The notes under the pieces were generated by a model. It was not told where the DNA came from. It saw only the letters and a program-made list of their open reading frames with translations, and did not search any database. Shown piece after piece: positions 32,376 to 40,887 of a stretch of DNA of 64,000 nt (position 1 is the stretch's first letter; the number at the start of each line of letters is the position of its first letter). A program made the translations under genes and the position numbers. The DNA is from SHZI01 sp963698405 (GTDB taxonomy: Bacteria; Pseudomonadota; Gammaproteobacteria; Steroidobacterales; GCA-2729495): assembly GCA_963698405.1 (NCBI GenBank), contig CAVOQT010000004.1, positions 47,309 through 111,308 on the forward strand, read 5' to 3'.

Positions 32376-33323
32376 TCAGCGGCCGGCCGTGCGACGACAG
32401 ATGTCGTAATGGCTGTTCAGGCCGGCTCCGCCAAGCGCCACGGCCAGATTGGCAGTCAATGAGCGCGGCTTGATACCGAGACGCTGCAAGCCGTCATCCG
32501 TGCCTGTGCTGTCGAGGAGCATCGAGCGGTAGTTGTCGGTAGAGAACGGTTTGCCCGGTACAAAGTCCATCCATGCTGCCTGGGCCCGCGATAGTCCACG
32601 CGACATGCCAATGATCTTTCGTCTCAGGCCCAGTGTCTCGGCGATCATCTGCACGATCTGCTTGAGCGTATAGGTTTCGGCCCCGTAGAGCTGCAGGGTC
32701 TGGTGTGTCGTTGCAGGGTCGTCGAGCGTACGGGCGATCGCGCTAACCAGATCATCCACATGCAGTGGCGCAAAGCGCGTTTGTGGCATCGGCAGTGTGA
32801 GTGCCCAGGGAATCAGCCGGAGGAGTCCCGCGAAGCGGTTCAGGAAGGCGTCACCCGGGCCGAAGATCACCGAGGGCTGCAGGATCGTCCAGTCGATCTG
32901 TGACTGGCGCAATAATGTTTCCGCTTCACCCTTGCTGCGCAAGTAGTGGCTGCTTGCCTGCGGATCACCGGCGTTCAGTGCACTGACCTGCACGAGGCGC
33001 GAGACGCCTGTGCTTGTGCAGGCGGCAATCAGCGTCTGCATCAGTTCTGTGTGTGCGCGTGTGAAGCCACGACCGTCCCGGCCCGATTCATTCAGGATGC
33101 CGATCAGGTTGACGACGGCGTCGGTGTTGGTAAGCAGCCCGGTGAGTGTGCCGGGTGCATGCACGTCGGCGCGCACGATGCGTACCGAGGGCTGCAAACG
33201 CAGATGTCTGGCCCGTTCCGGATCCCGTGTGGGTACCGTGATGCGATGCCCACGGTTGGCCAGATGAGCGATGAGTCGCGAGCCGACAAAGCCGGTGCCG
33301 CCGAGTATGCAATAAGAAGCCAT
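32376..33323 (-). CDS. NDUFA9-like NAD(P)-binding protein (atypical SDR)
   Basis: A 315-residue extended/atypical SDR resembling the complex I accessory subunit NDUFA9 and related NmrA/NAD-dependent epimerase-like proteins. The Rossmann motif YCILGGTGFVGSRLI is at the N-terminus, AVVNLIGILNESG and QVSALNAGDPQASSHY follow, and KGEAETLLRQS supplies the YxxxK-like segment (Y142/K146 region). Bacterial members are common next to housekeeping genes and are of unknown activity. It lies between the DegP/Q protease and cca genes, 21 and 25 bases apart, in one apparent operon. Confidence 0.85.
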   Translation of the reverse strand: MASYCILGGTGFVGSRLIAHLANRGHRITVPTRDPERARHLRLQPSVRIVRADVHAPGTLTGLLTNTDAVVNLIGILNESGRDGRGFTRAHTELMQTLIAACTSTGVSRLVQVSALNAGDPQASSHYLRSKGEAETLLRQSQIDWTILQPSVIFGPGDAFLNRFAGLLRLIPWALTLPMPQTRFAPLHVDDLVSAIARTLDDPATTHQTLQLYGAETYTLKQIVQMIAETLGLRRKIIGMSRGLSRAQAAWMDFVPGKPFSTDNYRSMLLDSTGTDDGLQRLGIKPRSLTANLAVALGGAGLNSHYDICRRTAGR

Positions 33324-33344
33324 ATATCCCCAGGACCTGTGTAT

Positions 33345-34718
33345 TCAGCGAATCTGCAGTAGCAGATTCCGGTTGCCACGACGAACGCCCATCATCAGCA
33401 GACTCTGCTGGCTGGCGACCTGCTGCAGTTCGCGTACGTTGCGTACACGTTTGCGGTTTACTGCCACGATGATGTCATTTGGTCGTATACCGGCCAGGGC
33501 AGCAGGACTGTTGGGTTCAACGGTATCGATGCTGACTCCCGGGCCGGTGAAGTCCTCGCCCTTGCCTTCATGGTTGCTGATCTGTGCACCGGCCAGTCCT
33601 GGATGTACGTCGCCACCATCCACCTGTGCACTGCTGCTGGCTTCGCTGAGTACGGTGGTGAACTGGCGCCGTTTGCCATCGCGGATCACGTCGACACGTA
33701 CCGCATCACCGCTGCGCTTCAGGCCGATCGTGTTACGCAGGTCGGATGCGCTCTTGATCCGCTGGCCATCGATCGCAACGATGACGTCGCCAACCATGAC
33801 GCCGGCTTTCTCAGCTGCCGATCCATCGACGACCTCCTGCACCAGTGCGCCCTCAGCGGTTGCTTCGACACCGAAAGCCTTGGCGCTGTCTGCGTTGAAG
33901 TCGGAAATGCTGACGCCGAGCAGGCCACGCTTTACCTCACCGTACTGGAGGATCTGATTCATGATCGACTTGGCGATATTTACCGGAATCGCAAAACCGA
34001 TGCCGATGTTGCCGCCGCTGTTGCTGAAGATCGCGGAGTTGATGCCGATCAGTTCGCCCCGCAGGTTGACCAGCGCCCCGCCGGAATTGCCCGGGTTGAT
34101 CGAGGCATCGGTCTGGATGAAATCTTCATAGCCGTCCGGGTTGATGCCGCTGCGCCCGAGTGCGCTGACAATTCCGGATGTGACGGTGTGCTGCAGGCCG
34201 AAGGGGTTGCCGATCGCGAGCACAAAATCTCCGACCTGCACCTGGTCGGAGTTGCCGAACTTCATCTGGACCAGATTCTGGTTGCTCTCAACCTGCAGTA
34301 CTGCGATATCAGTCCCGGCGTCGGATCCGATGACCTTGGCTTTGAGGCTGCGGTTGTCGTGGAGGACGATCTCGATCAGTTCTGCATTCTCGACTACATG
34401 GTGATTGGTCAGGATGTAGCCCTTGGCGGCATCCACGATCACACCCGAACCCGCACTCTGTACTTCACGCCGCCGCTGCTGTTGCTGCTGGTCAGGGAAG
34501 CCAAAAAAACGGCGAAAGAACGGATCTTCCATCAACGGGTTGGTCGGTGCGTTGACGGTACCCTTGGTGGCAATGCTTACCACCGCTGGCTCTACCTGCT
34601 TTACCAGTGGGGCCAGAGTCGGCATTTCCTGGCTGCCGACGCGGCTTGGCAGCTGCGCGCCGGCTGTAGCAGAGATAAGGGTCAGCGCAAGCGCAGACCG
34701 ACAGAGTAGTCCTGTCAT
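33345..34718 (-). CDS. periplasmic serine endoprotease of the DegP/DegQ (Do) family
   Basis: A 457-residue HtrA-type protease for periplasmic quality control. A signal peptide (GLLCRSALALTLISATAGA, about residues 3-21) precedes the trypsin-like domain with the catalytic triad in TNHHVVENAE (His), DAGTDIAVLQV (Asp) and NPGNSGGALVN (Ser). Two PDZ domains follow (RGLLGVSISDF; HPGLAGAQISNH). The ATG at 34718 with GAAGG about 9 bases upstream is preferred; the longer frame back to 34916 would add 66 residues without a signal-peptide character. First gene of the unit with the NDUFA9-like gene and cca. Confidence 0.93.
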   Translation of the reverse strand: MTGLLCRSALALTLISATAGAQLPSRVGSQEMPTLAPLVKQVEPAVVSIATKGTVNAPTNPLMEDPFFRRFFGFPDQQQQQRRREVQSAGSGVIVDAAKGYILTNHHVVENAELIEIVLHDNRSLKAKVIGSDAGTDIAVLQVESNQNLVQMKFGNSDQVQVGDFVLAIGNPFGLQHTVTSGIVSALGRSGINPDGYEDFIQTDASINPGNSGGALVNLRGELIGINSAIFSNSGGNIGIGFAIPVNIAKSIMNQILQYGEVKRGLLGVSISDFNADSAKAFGVEATAEGALVQEVVDGSAAEKAGVMVGDVIVAIDGQRIKSASDLRNTIGLKRSGDAVRVDVIRDGKRRQFTTVLSEASSSAQVDGGDVHPGLAGAQISNHEGKGEDFTGPGVSIDTVEPNSPAALAGIRPNDIIVAVNRKRVRNVRELQQVASQQSLLMMGVRRGNRNLLLQIR

Positions 34719-34828
34719 GCGTAAAAACCTTCGGCAGGTGATTGGAGACGCGGAATCATAGCGTTTTTCAGTGCTTGCGGAGTGCTTGTGCCGGGCCTGC
34801 CGCAGCCTGTCTGTCCTGGGTTGGCGTG

Positions 34829-34844
34829 GCCCAATATGTTGTGT
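34829..34844. promoter_or_regulatory. NrdR-box-like element
   Basis: GCCCAATATGTTGTGT matches the NrdR operator consensus ACACwATATATwGTGT at 13 of 16 positions. A weaker match (11 of 16) lies at 34897-34912. NrdR represses ribonucleotide reductase genes when dATP is high, and nrdJ is downstream. The two sites are 68 bases apart rather than the usual ~31, and the first is far upstream of the promoter, so this is tentative. Confidence 0.35.
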
Positions 34845-34966
34845 GTCCGTAGTTGTCGAGAGGGCATCAAAAAGATTAATGTGGCGCCTTGAATTTACCG
34901 GGTATATTGTATTCAAGTAATTGTTTATTAAGGAACTTTATTTGAATTCTCTAAAGAAAACTTTGC

Positions 34967-34995
34967 TTGACACTGCTGCGGTCGGCTCCTAATGT
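34967..34995 (+). promoter_or_regulatory. sigma-70 promoter candidate for nrdJ
   Basis: A perfect TTGACA at 34967-34972, a 17-base spacer and TAATGT at 34990-34995. The -10 matches only three of six, but the -35 and spacing are ideal. Transcription would begin near 35002, giving a leader of about 155 bases before the nrdJ start. Confidence 0.45.
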
Positions 34996-35160
34996 ACGAC
35001 TTATGTCGCCACAACATCTTGTGGTGACGATTCCAGCGAATTTTCGCGGTTTTGACGTTCGGTGCATCTGCTGGCGAGGGGGTGTCGCCGAGATGGGCAG
35101 TCGTTCCGGAGAGCGGGCTCCGGCGCATATTACAGGGCAGTTTCGGGGGATATGAGGGCT

Positions 35161-37308
35161 ATGAAGCCGGCAGTACAAATGGACAACGTCAGGGCGGTCA
35201 CCGTCGGCTTCCAGGCAGCATCGATCGATATCTGGGACAAGAAATACCGGCTGAAGTCGAAGACCAGTGAGGTTGTCGACGAGACGATGGATGACACCTA
35301 CAAGCGCGTTGCCCGCGCACTTGCAGACGTCGAGCCTGAGGGGGGGCGGGATCGATGGTATGAGCAGTTTCTCTGGGCGCTCCGGCGTGGCGCCATCCCG
35401 GCTGGCCGGATCATGTCGAATGCCGGCGCCCGCGAGCACAAGCCGGCGACATCGACGATCAACTGCACGGTATCCGGCACGATCGGTGATTCGATGCAGG
35501 ATATCCTCACCAAGGTTCATGAAGCCGGACTGACCCTCAAGGCCGGTTGCGGTATCGGTTACGAGTTCTCGACCCTTCGCCCGAAGGGCGCATATGTATC
35601 GGGTGCCGGTGCGCATACCTCGGGGCCGATGTCCTTCATGGATATCTACGACAAGATGTGTTTCACCGTCTCATCTGCCGGCGGCCGGCGTGGTGCGCAG
35701 ATGGGTACCTTCGATGTCGGTCATCCCGACGTTCTGGATTTCATTCGTGCCAAGCGTGAGGATGGCCGCCTGCGGCAGTTCAACCTCTCCCTGCTGGTCA
35801 CGGATGAGTTCATGCAGGCAGTCAAGCACGACCGCGACTGGCGCCTGGCTTTCCCGCTCGACCATCGTCAGCTTGAGCAGCTTGGTCTCGATGTCAATGA
35901 TCCGGCGCAGGTGCTCTGGCGGGAGTGGCCGGTCACCGATGGTTATGTGAGTAATGACAGCGGGCAGGTTGCGTGCCGTATTTTCAAGAAGCTGCCGGCG
36001 CGGCGCCTGTGGGACATGATCATGGCCTCGACCTACGATTTCGCCGAGCCGGGTTTCGTGCTGGTTGACCGCGTCAACGAGATGAACAACAACTGGTTCG
36101 ATGAGAATGTCCGGGCCACCAACCCCTGCGGCGAACAGCCGCTGCCGCCCTATGGCTCCTGCCTGCTCGGTTCCGTCAACCTGACCAAATTCGTGCTGGA
36201 CCCCTTTGCTGAAAACTCCCGCTTTGACTGGGATGAATTCCGGCGCGTAGTAAAGATTTTTTCACGCATGCTCGATAACGTCGTCGAGATCAACGGACTG
36301 CCACTGCCGCGACAGCGCGAGGAGATTCTGCGCAAGCGCCGTCATGGCATGGGGTTCCTGGGGCTGGGCTCCACGCTCACCATGCTGCGCAAGCGCTACG
36401 GGTCGCAGGACTCGGTGAAATTCACCGATGACGTGGCGCGCGAAATGGCGCTGGCCGGTTGGGAGACGGCGCTTGATCTGGCTCGCGAGAAGGGTCCGGC
36501 ACCGATCCTGCTGGAGGACTTCGAGGTGACGGCGCAGATGCTGCGCAAGCGTCCCGAGATGGCGCGCGATGGCTGGAAGATCGGCGACCGGATTCCTGGT
36601 CGGGTTCTGCACGCACGCTACAGCCGCTACATGCAGCGTATTGCCGAGGTGGCGCCTGAGCTGGTCAAGGATCTCGAGCAGGTTGGTGCGCGCTTTACGC
36701 ACCATAGTTCGATTGCGCCGACCGGGACGATTTCACTGTCTTTCGCCAATAATGCCAGCAATGGTATTGAGCCCAGCTTTGCCCATCACTACTTCCGCAA
36801 TGTGATCCGCGAGGGAAAGAAATCCAAGGAAAAGGTCGATGTGCTGTCCTTTGAGCTGCTTGCCTACCGGCAGTTCATCAATGCGGCGGCGATGCCGGGC
36901 AGTACCCGGCCCGACGAGCAGCTGCCGGAGTATTTCATTACGGCGGAGGACATCAGCCCGCGGGAACATGTAGACATCCAGGCAGCAGCGCAGCGCTGGG
37001 TGGATTCCTCGATTTCGAAGACTGCCAACGTACCGACGGATTTCGATTACGAGGAGTTCAAGGATATCTACATGTACGCCTACGAAAAGGGGCTGAAGGG
37101 CTGTACGACCTTTCGCTTCAACCCGGAAGCTTTCCAGGGCGTGCTCGTGAAGGGAAAAGATCTCCAGAACACGAAGTACACCTTCGTGCTGGAAGACGGG
37201 ACAGAGGTTACGCTCCGGGGCGATGAAGAGATCGAGTATGACGGCGAGATGCATACTGCCGCCAATCTGTTCGATGCGCTCAAGGAAGGCTACTACGGCA
37301 AGTTTTGA
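35161..37308 (+). CDS. nrdJ: class II (adenosylcobalamin-dependent) ribonucleotide reductase, large part NrdJa
   Basis: A 715-residue catalytic chain reducing ribonucleotides with coenzyme B12, independent of oxygen. Signatures: MSNAG, STINCTVSGTIGDSM with the first redox Cys, GLTLKAGCGIGYEFSTLRP, the active-site triad NPCGEQPLPPYGSC (Asn, Cys, Glu) and the substrate/phosphate-site motif APTGTISLSFANNASNGIEP. The protein ends YGKF with no C-terminal Cys pair; that module is encoded by the next gene. ATG at 35161 with GGGGGA about 10 bases upstream is preferred; ATG at 35152 is possible. It is 28 bases upstream of NrdJb. Confidence 0.93.
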   Translation: MKPAVQMDNVRAVTVGFQAASIDIWDKKYRLKSKTSEVVDETMDDTYKRVARALADVEPEGGRDRWYEQFLWALRRGAIPAGRIMSNAGAREHKPATSTINCTVSGTIGDSMQDILTKVHEAGLTLKAGCGIGYEFSTLRPKGAYVSGAGAHTSGPMSFMDIYDKMCFTVSSAGGRRGAQMGTFDVGHPDVLDFIRAKREDGRLRQFNLSLLVTDEFMQAVKHDRDWRLAFPLDHRQLEQLGLDVNDPAQVLWREWPVTDGYVSNDSGQVACRIFKKLPARRLWDMIMASTYDFAEPGFVLVDRVNEMNNNWFDENVRATNPCGEQPLPPYGSCLLGSVNLTKFVLDPFAENSRFDWDEFRRVVKIFSRMLDNVVEINGLPLPRQREEILRKRRHGMGFLGLGSTLTMLRKRYGSQDSVKFTDDVAREMALAGWETALDLAREKGPAPILLEDFEVTAQMLRKRPEMARDGWKIGDRIPGRVLHARYSRYMQRIAEVAPELVKDLEQVGARFTHHSSIAPTGTISLSFANNASNGIEPSFAHHYFRNVIREGKKSKEKVDVLSFELLAYRQFINAAAMPGSTRPDEQLPEYFITAEDISPREHVDIQAAAQRWVDSSISKTANVPTDFDYEEFKDIYMYAYEKGLKGCTTFRFNPEAFQGVLVKGKDLQNTKYTFVLEDGTEVTLRGDEEIEYDGEMHTAANLFDALKEGYYGKF

Positions 37309-37336
37309 CGCAGGGTGAAGCCCGCGGGAGAAGGTC

Positions 37337-38062
37337 GTGTCGAAGATCAGGATTGAAAAGAAGATCGTTGGCTATCGTGTCGATAGCGGCGATGACAAGG
37401 CTGCCGAAAAGGCAGCGGAAAAAAAGTCAGAGCGGTCAGCGGCCAAGCGCCTGCTGATCGAGGGCAATGTCGTACGCATGCACGAAAAGCTCGAGCGGCC
37501 GGAGATGCTGCAGGGTTCAACTTACAAGGTGAAGACCCCGGTTTCCGATCATGCGATGTATGTCACCATCAACGATCTGGTGCTCAACCCGGGTACCGAG
37601 CATGAGCAACGCCGGCCCTTCGAGATTTTCATCAACTCGAAAAATCTTGATCATTATCAGTGGATAGTTGCGCTGACCCGGCTCATGTCTGCGGTATTCC
37701 GCAAGGGTGGCGACGTTACCTTCATGGTCGATGAACTGAAAGCAGTCTTCGATCCGCGCGGCGGTTACTGGCAGCCGGGTGGCAAGTTCATGCCATCGAT
37801 CATCGCCGAGCTCGGTCATATCATCGAGAAGCATCTGCGTTTCATCGGCCTGCTGCCAGCCGACAGCATGGACGAGCACAAGCGCAAGCTTGTGGACGAG
37901 AAGCGCCGGGAGTACGAGGAGCAGCATCGCCAGCAGGACGCGTTTGCACGCAGTGAATACCCGGCCGGTGCACAGATCTGCATCGCCTGCAGTACCGTTG
38001 CAGTGGTATTCATGGACGGCTGCATGACCTGCCTGGCTTGTGGCGATTCGAAATGCGGCTGA
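37337..38062 (+). CDS. nrdJb: ribonucleotide reductase class II C-terminal part, NrdJb (TSCPD-type)
   Basis: A 241-residue companion of NrdJ. The body (KTPVSDHAMYVTINDLVLNPG, RPFEIFINSKNLDHYQW in part, VTFMVDELKAVFDPRGGYW) corresponds to the TSCPD-type domain at the C-terminus of single-chain class II reductases, and the end CMTCLACGDSKCG carries the redox-active cysteines that re-reduce the active site. This split into two polypeptides is known from Pseudomonas aeruginosa NrdJa/NrdJb. The start is GTG at 37337 with a strong GGGAGAAGG site. Cotranscribed with nrdJ. Confidence 0.88.
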   Translation: MSKIRIEKKIVGYRVDSGDDKAAEKAAEKKSERSAAKRLLIEGNVVRMHEKLERPEMLQGSTYKVKTPVSDHAMYVTINDLVLNPGTEHEQRRPFEIFINSKNLDHYQWIVALTRLMSAVFRKGGDVTFMVDELKAVFDPRGGYWQPGGKFMPSIIAELGHIIEKHLRFIGLLPADSMDEHKRKLVDEKRREYEEQHRQQDAFARSEYPAGAQICIACSTVAVVFMDGCMTCLACGDSKCG

Positions 38063-38111
38063 ATACGGCGTGCTAACATCTGCACGGTAGAAGCCGCATC
38101 GTCACTTACGG

Positions 38112-39542
38112 ATGACCTTCAGCGTTCCTGATTTCAGTCGTGTCACCGTCCTGGTCGTCGGTGACGTCATGCTCGATGACTACTGGTTCGGGCCTACTTC
38201 GCGGATCTCGCCCGAAGCACCGGTGCCCGTCGTCCAGGTTACCCGCTCCCAGTCGCGGGCTGGTGGTGCGGCCAACGTTGCCATCAACCTTGCCAGCCTC
38301 GGTGTGCACACCACACTGACAGGGGTGGTGGGCCGCGATGCAAACGGCGCCACCCTGGCGCGGCTGTTGCGGGAAAGCGGCGTTACCGCCGATTTCATTC
38401 AGTCCGCAAGCCAGCCGACGATTACCAAGTTGCGTGTGCTGAGCCGCAACCAGCAGCTGATCCGTCTCGATACCGAAGACACTTATCCGGTGAGCGATGT
38501 CAGCAGCCTGCCCGGATTGCTTGAACGGCATCTGCCCAAGGCGGGCATTTGTGTGTTTTCCGATTATGCGAAAGGTACCTTGGCGGATATCCAGCGGCTG
38601 ATCGGCATCTGCCGGCAACGCGGTGTTGCCGTGCTCGTGGATCCCAAAGGCAGTGATTTCGCCCGTTATCGTGGCGCCAGTCTGCTCACGCCAAACCTTG
38701 CTGAATTTGAAGAGGTCGTCGGGCGTACCGAGGGCAACGACGATATCGCCGAGCGCGGCAGTGCCTTGCGTGAGGCGCTCGATATCGAAGCGCTGGTGAT
38801 CACGCTCGGTGAGCGGGGCATGGCGGTGATAACTGCCGGAGAAGAGGCGACGTTCCTGCCGGCACGCGCCCGCCAGGTGTTTGACGTCACCGGTGCCGGG
38901 GATACCGTGATTGCAATGCTGGCTGCCGGGCTGGGTGCCGGGCAAACCCTGCTTGAAGCGGTGGGTCTGGCCAATCTGGCTGCCGGACTGGTGGTTGGAA
39001 AAATCGGTGTGGCAGCCGTTACGCCTTCAGAACTGCGACTTGCGCTGCATGAGCACGGGCAGGGGGGGCGCGGCCTGCTCCGGCGTGCCGAGGTTCGGCA
39101 GATTGCGGCTGAGGCCCGTTCGCGTGGCGAGCGTCTGGTGATGACCAACGGCTGTTTTGACATCCTGCATGCCGGGCATGTGGCCTATCTTGAGGAGGCC
39201 AAGTTGCGCGGTGATCGTCTGCTTGTCGCGGTGAATGACGATGCATCGGTATCGCGGCTCAAGGGAGACGGACGGCCGATCAATCCATTGGCAGATCGTA
39301 TGGCGGTGCTGGCCGGATTGGCAGCAGTCGACTGGGTGGTGCCATTCAGCGAGGACACGCCTGAAGCACTGGTCTCGGAAGTGTTGCCGGATGTGCTGGT
39401 GAAGGGTGGGGACTATCGGCCAGAAAATATTGCGGGAGCCCGCTCCGTACTGGCGCGAGGTGGCACGGTCGAGGTACTCAGTTTCCATCCTGGTCGCTCG
39501 ACCAGCGCGATCGTTGAGGCCATCAACCGGCTGGCGAAGTAA
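38112..39542 (+). CDS. hldE: bifunctional heptose-7-phosphate kinase / heptose-1-phosphate adenylyltransferase
   Basis: A 476-residue enzyme for ADP-L-glycero-D-manno-heptose, a precursor of LPS core. The N-terminal PfkB-type kinase (about residues 1-320) has LVVGDVMLDDYW, SRAGGAANVAINLASLG and the catalytic DVTGAGDTV. The C-terminal nucleotidyltransferase domain (about 345-476) has TNGCFDILHAGHVAYLEEAK with the HxGH motif. Length and domain order match E. coli HldE. It is followed 40 bases later by waaA, another LPS core gene. Confidence 0.96.
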   Translation: MTFSVPDFSRVTVLVVGDVMLDDYWFGPTSRISPEAPVPVVQVTRSQSRAGGAANVAINLASLGVHTTLTGVVGRDANGATLARLLRESGVTADFIQSASQPTITKLRVLSRNQQLIRLDTEDTYPVSDVSSLPGLLERHLPKAGICVFSDYAKGTLADIQRLIGICRQRGVAVLVDPKGSDFARYRGASLLTPNLAEFEEVVGRTEGNDDIAERGSALREALDIEALVITLGERGMAVITAGEEATFLPARARQVFDVTGAGDTVIAMLAAGLGAGQTLLEAVGLANLAAGLVVGKIGVAAVTPSELRLALHEHGQGGRGLLRRAEVRQIAAEARSRGERLVMTNGCFDILHAGHVAYLEEAKLRGDRLLVAVNDDASVSRLKGDGRPINPLADRMAVLAGLAAVDWVVPFSEDTPEALVSEVLPDVLVKGGDYRPENIAGARSVLARGGTVEVLSFHPGRSTSAIVEAINRLAK

Positions 39543-39582
39543 GCGCACTTCCTCCATTCAGCAGCCAGGTAGCAGGTCACTG

Positions 39583-40887
39583 ATGGGTAGAACTTCCTGG
39601 TTACGCATCGCGTATATCGTTCTTACCTGGTTACTCGTACCGCTATTCCTTGTGCACCTGTTCTGGCGCAGCATCAGCGCGCCCGCATACCGGCGGCGAA
39701 TTGCTGAGCGCTTTGGCTTTGGCATGCCGCGTCTGCGCCGGGCGTCGATCTGGATACATGCGGTATCTGTGGGTGAGGTGCAGGCCGCAGCACCGCTGGT
39801 ACGCGCCCTGTTGAAGCGCTATCCCGGTGTACCGCTGGTGCTGACCACGATGACCCCAACGGGCTCTGCACATGTGCGGTTGCTGTTTGGTGATACGGTC
39901 GTGCACAGCTACGTGCCTTGCGATCTGGCGGCGGCAGTCAGGCGGTTCTTTGACTGGGCGCGACCTTCACTGGCCGTCATCATGGAGACCGAACTCTGGC
40001 CCAATCTCTATCATGAGTGCGGCCAGCGGCGTGTGCCGCTGGTTCTGGCCAGTGCCCGCATTTCCCTGCGCTCGCTTGGGCGCTACCGCCGTTTGATCCC
40101 CTTGTTTCGCGATACGCTGGCCAACGGTATCGTCATCGCAGCCCAGACGCCGGCCGATGCCGAGCGGTTCCGCATGCTCGGCGCAAATCCCTTGCATACG
40201 CATGTCACTGGCAACATCAAATTTGATTTTGAACTGCCGCGTGAGGTGTTGCGTGCCGGGCAGGCCTTGCGCGAACTGCAGGCGCCAGACCGTCCGGTCT
40301 GGGTGGCGGCCAGCACGCACGATGGCGAGGAAGCGGTGATACTCGCCGCCCATGCGCTGGTCCGGCAGCAGCATCCACAGGCTCTGCTGCTGCTCGTGCC
40401 ACGGCATCCTGAACGATTTGCAGCTGTCGCCGCACTGATCGATAGCGCGGGTCTTCCGCATGTCACGCGCAGCAGCGGTGCGGTCGCAAGTCAGAAAACC
40501 ATGGTGTTCCTCGGCGACACCATGGGCGAACTCACGACCTTCTATGCGGCTGCAGATGTGGCTTTCGTGGGGGGCAGCCTGAGTGCGATCGGCGGCCACA
40601 ATCTGCTTGAGCCAGTCTCGCTTGGCGTACCAGCCATTACCGGGCCGCACAATGAGAACGCAACCGATATCTGTGCCTTGCTGGTGGCTTGCGGTGCAGT
40701 GAGTGTGGTGTCAGATGCAGCTGGCGTGGCGGCGGAGGTCTGTCGGCTGTTTGCCGATCCGGCAGAGCGTCAGCGCCGCGGTGCTGACGGCCAGGCTGCC
40801 ATCGCAGCAAATTGCGGCACACTGGATCGTTTGTTGAATCTCATTGATCCGTTGATCGCGGCAGACAAGGATTCCCGTATTACTTGA
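39583..40887 (+). CDS. waaA: 3-deoxy-D-manno-octulosonic-acid transferase (Kdo transferase)
   Basis: A 434-residue glycosyltransferase of family GT30 that adds Kdo to lipid A precursor at the inner membrane. An N-terminal membrane anchor (IAYIVLTWLLVPLFLVHLF, about residues 7-25) is followed by the acceptor-binding half (RIAERFGFGMPRLR, IWIHAVSVGEVQAA, ETELWPNL) and the CMP-Kdo half (AASTHDGEEAVILAAH, FVGGSLSAIGGHNLLEPVSLG). The ATG at 39583 has AGGT about 6 bases upstream. It ends 8 bases inside the convergent tolC-like gene. Confidence 0.95.
   Translation: MGRTSWLRIAYIVLTWLLVPLFLVHLFWRSISAPAYRRRIAERFGFGMPRLRRASIWIHAVSVGEVQAAAPLVRALLKRYPGVPLVLTTMTPTGSAHVRLLFGDTVVHSYVPCDLAAAVRRFFDWARPSLAVIMETELWPNLYHECGQRRVPLVLASARISLRSLGRYRRLIPLFRDTLANGIVIAAQTPADAERFRMLGANPLHTHVTGNIKFDFELPREVLRAGQALRELQAPDRPVWVAASTHDGEEAVILAAHALVRQQHPQALLLLVPRHPERFAAVAALIDSAGLPHVTRSSGAVASQKTMVFLGDTMGELTTFYAAADVAFVGGSLSAIGGHNLLEPVSLGVPAITGPHNENATDICALLVACGAVSVVSDAAGVAAEVCRLFADPAERQRRGADGQAAIAANCGTLDRLLNLIDPLIAADKDSRIT

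Larger units (their letters stand above)
34719..35160. other. intergenic region between DegP/Q-type gene and nrdJ
   Basis: About 440 bases, AT-richer than the surroundings, with no supported open frame. It holds divergent promoters: a TTGACA-N17-TAATGT pair for nrdJ at 34967-34995, a TACAAT hexamer on the minus strand (plus ATTGTA, 34906-34911) that could serve the protease gene, and a NrdR-box-like element at 34829-34844. The nrdJ leader is long, about 155 bases. Confidence 0.55.

Noticed and set aside
33570..34709. Open frame of 379 codons opposite the DegP/Q-type gene
   Set aside because: Antisense shadow; the opposite strand carries the full protease with catalytic triad and PDZ domains.
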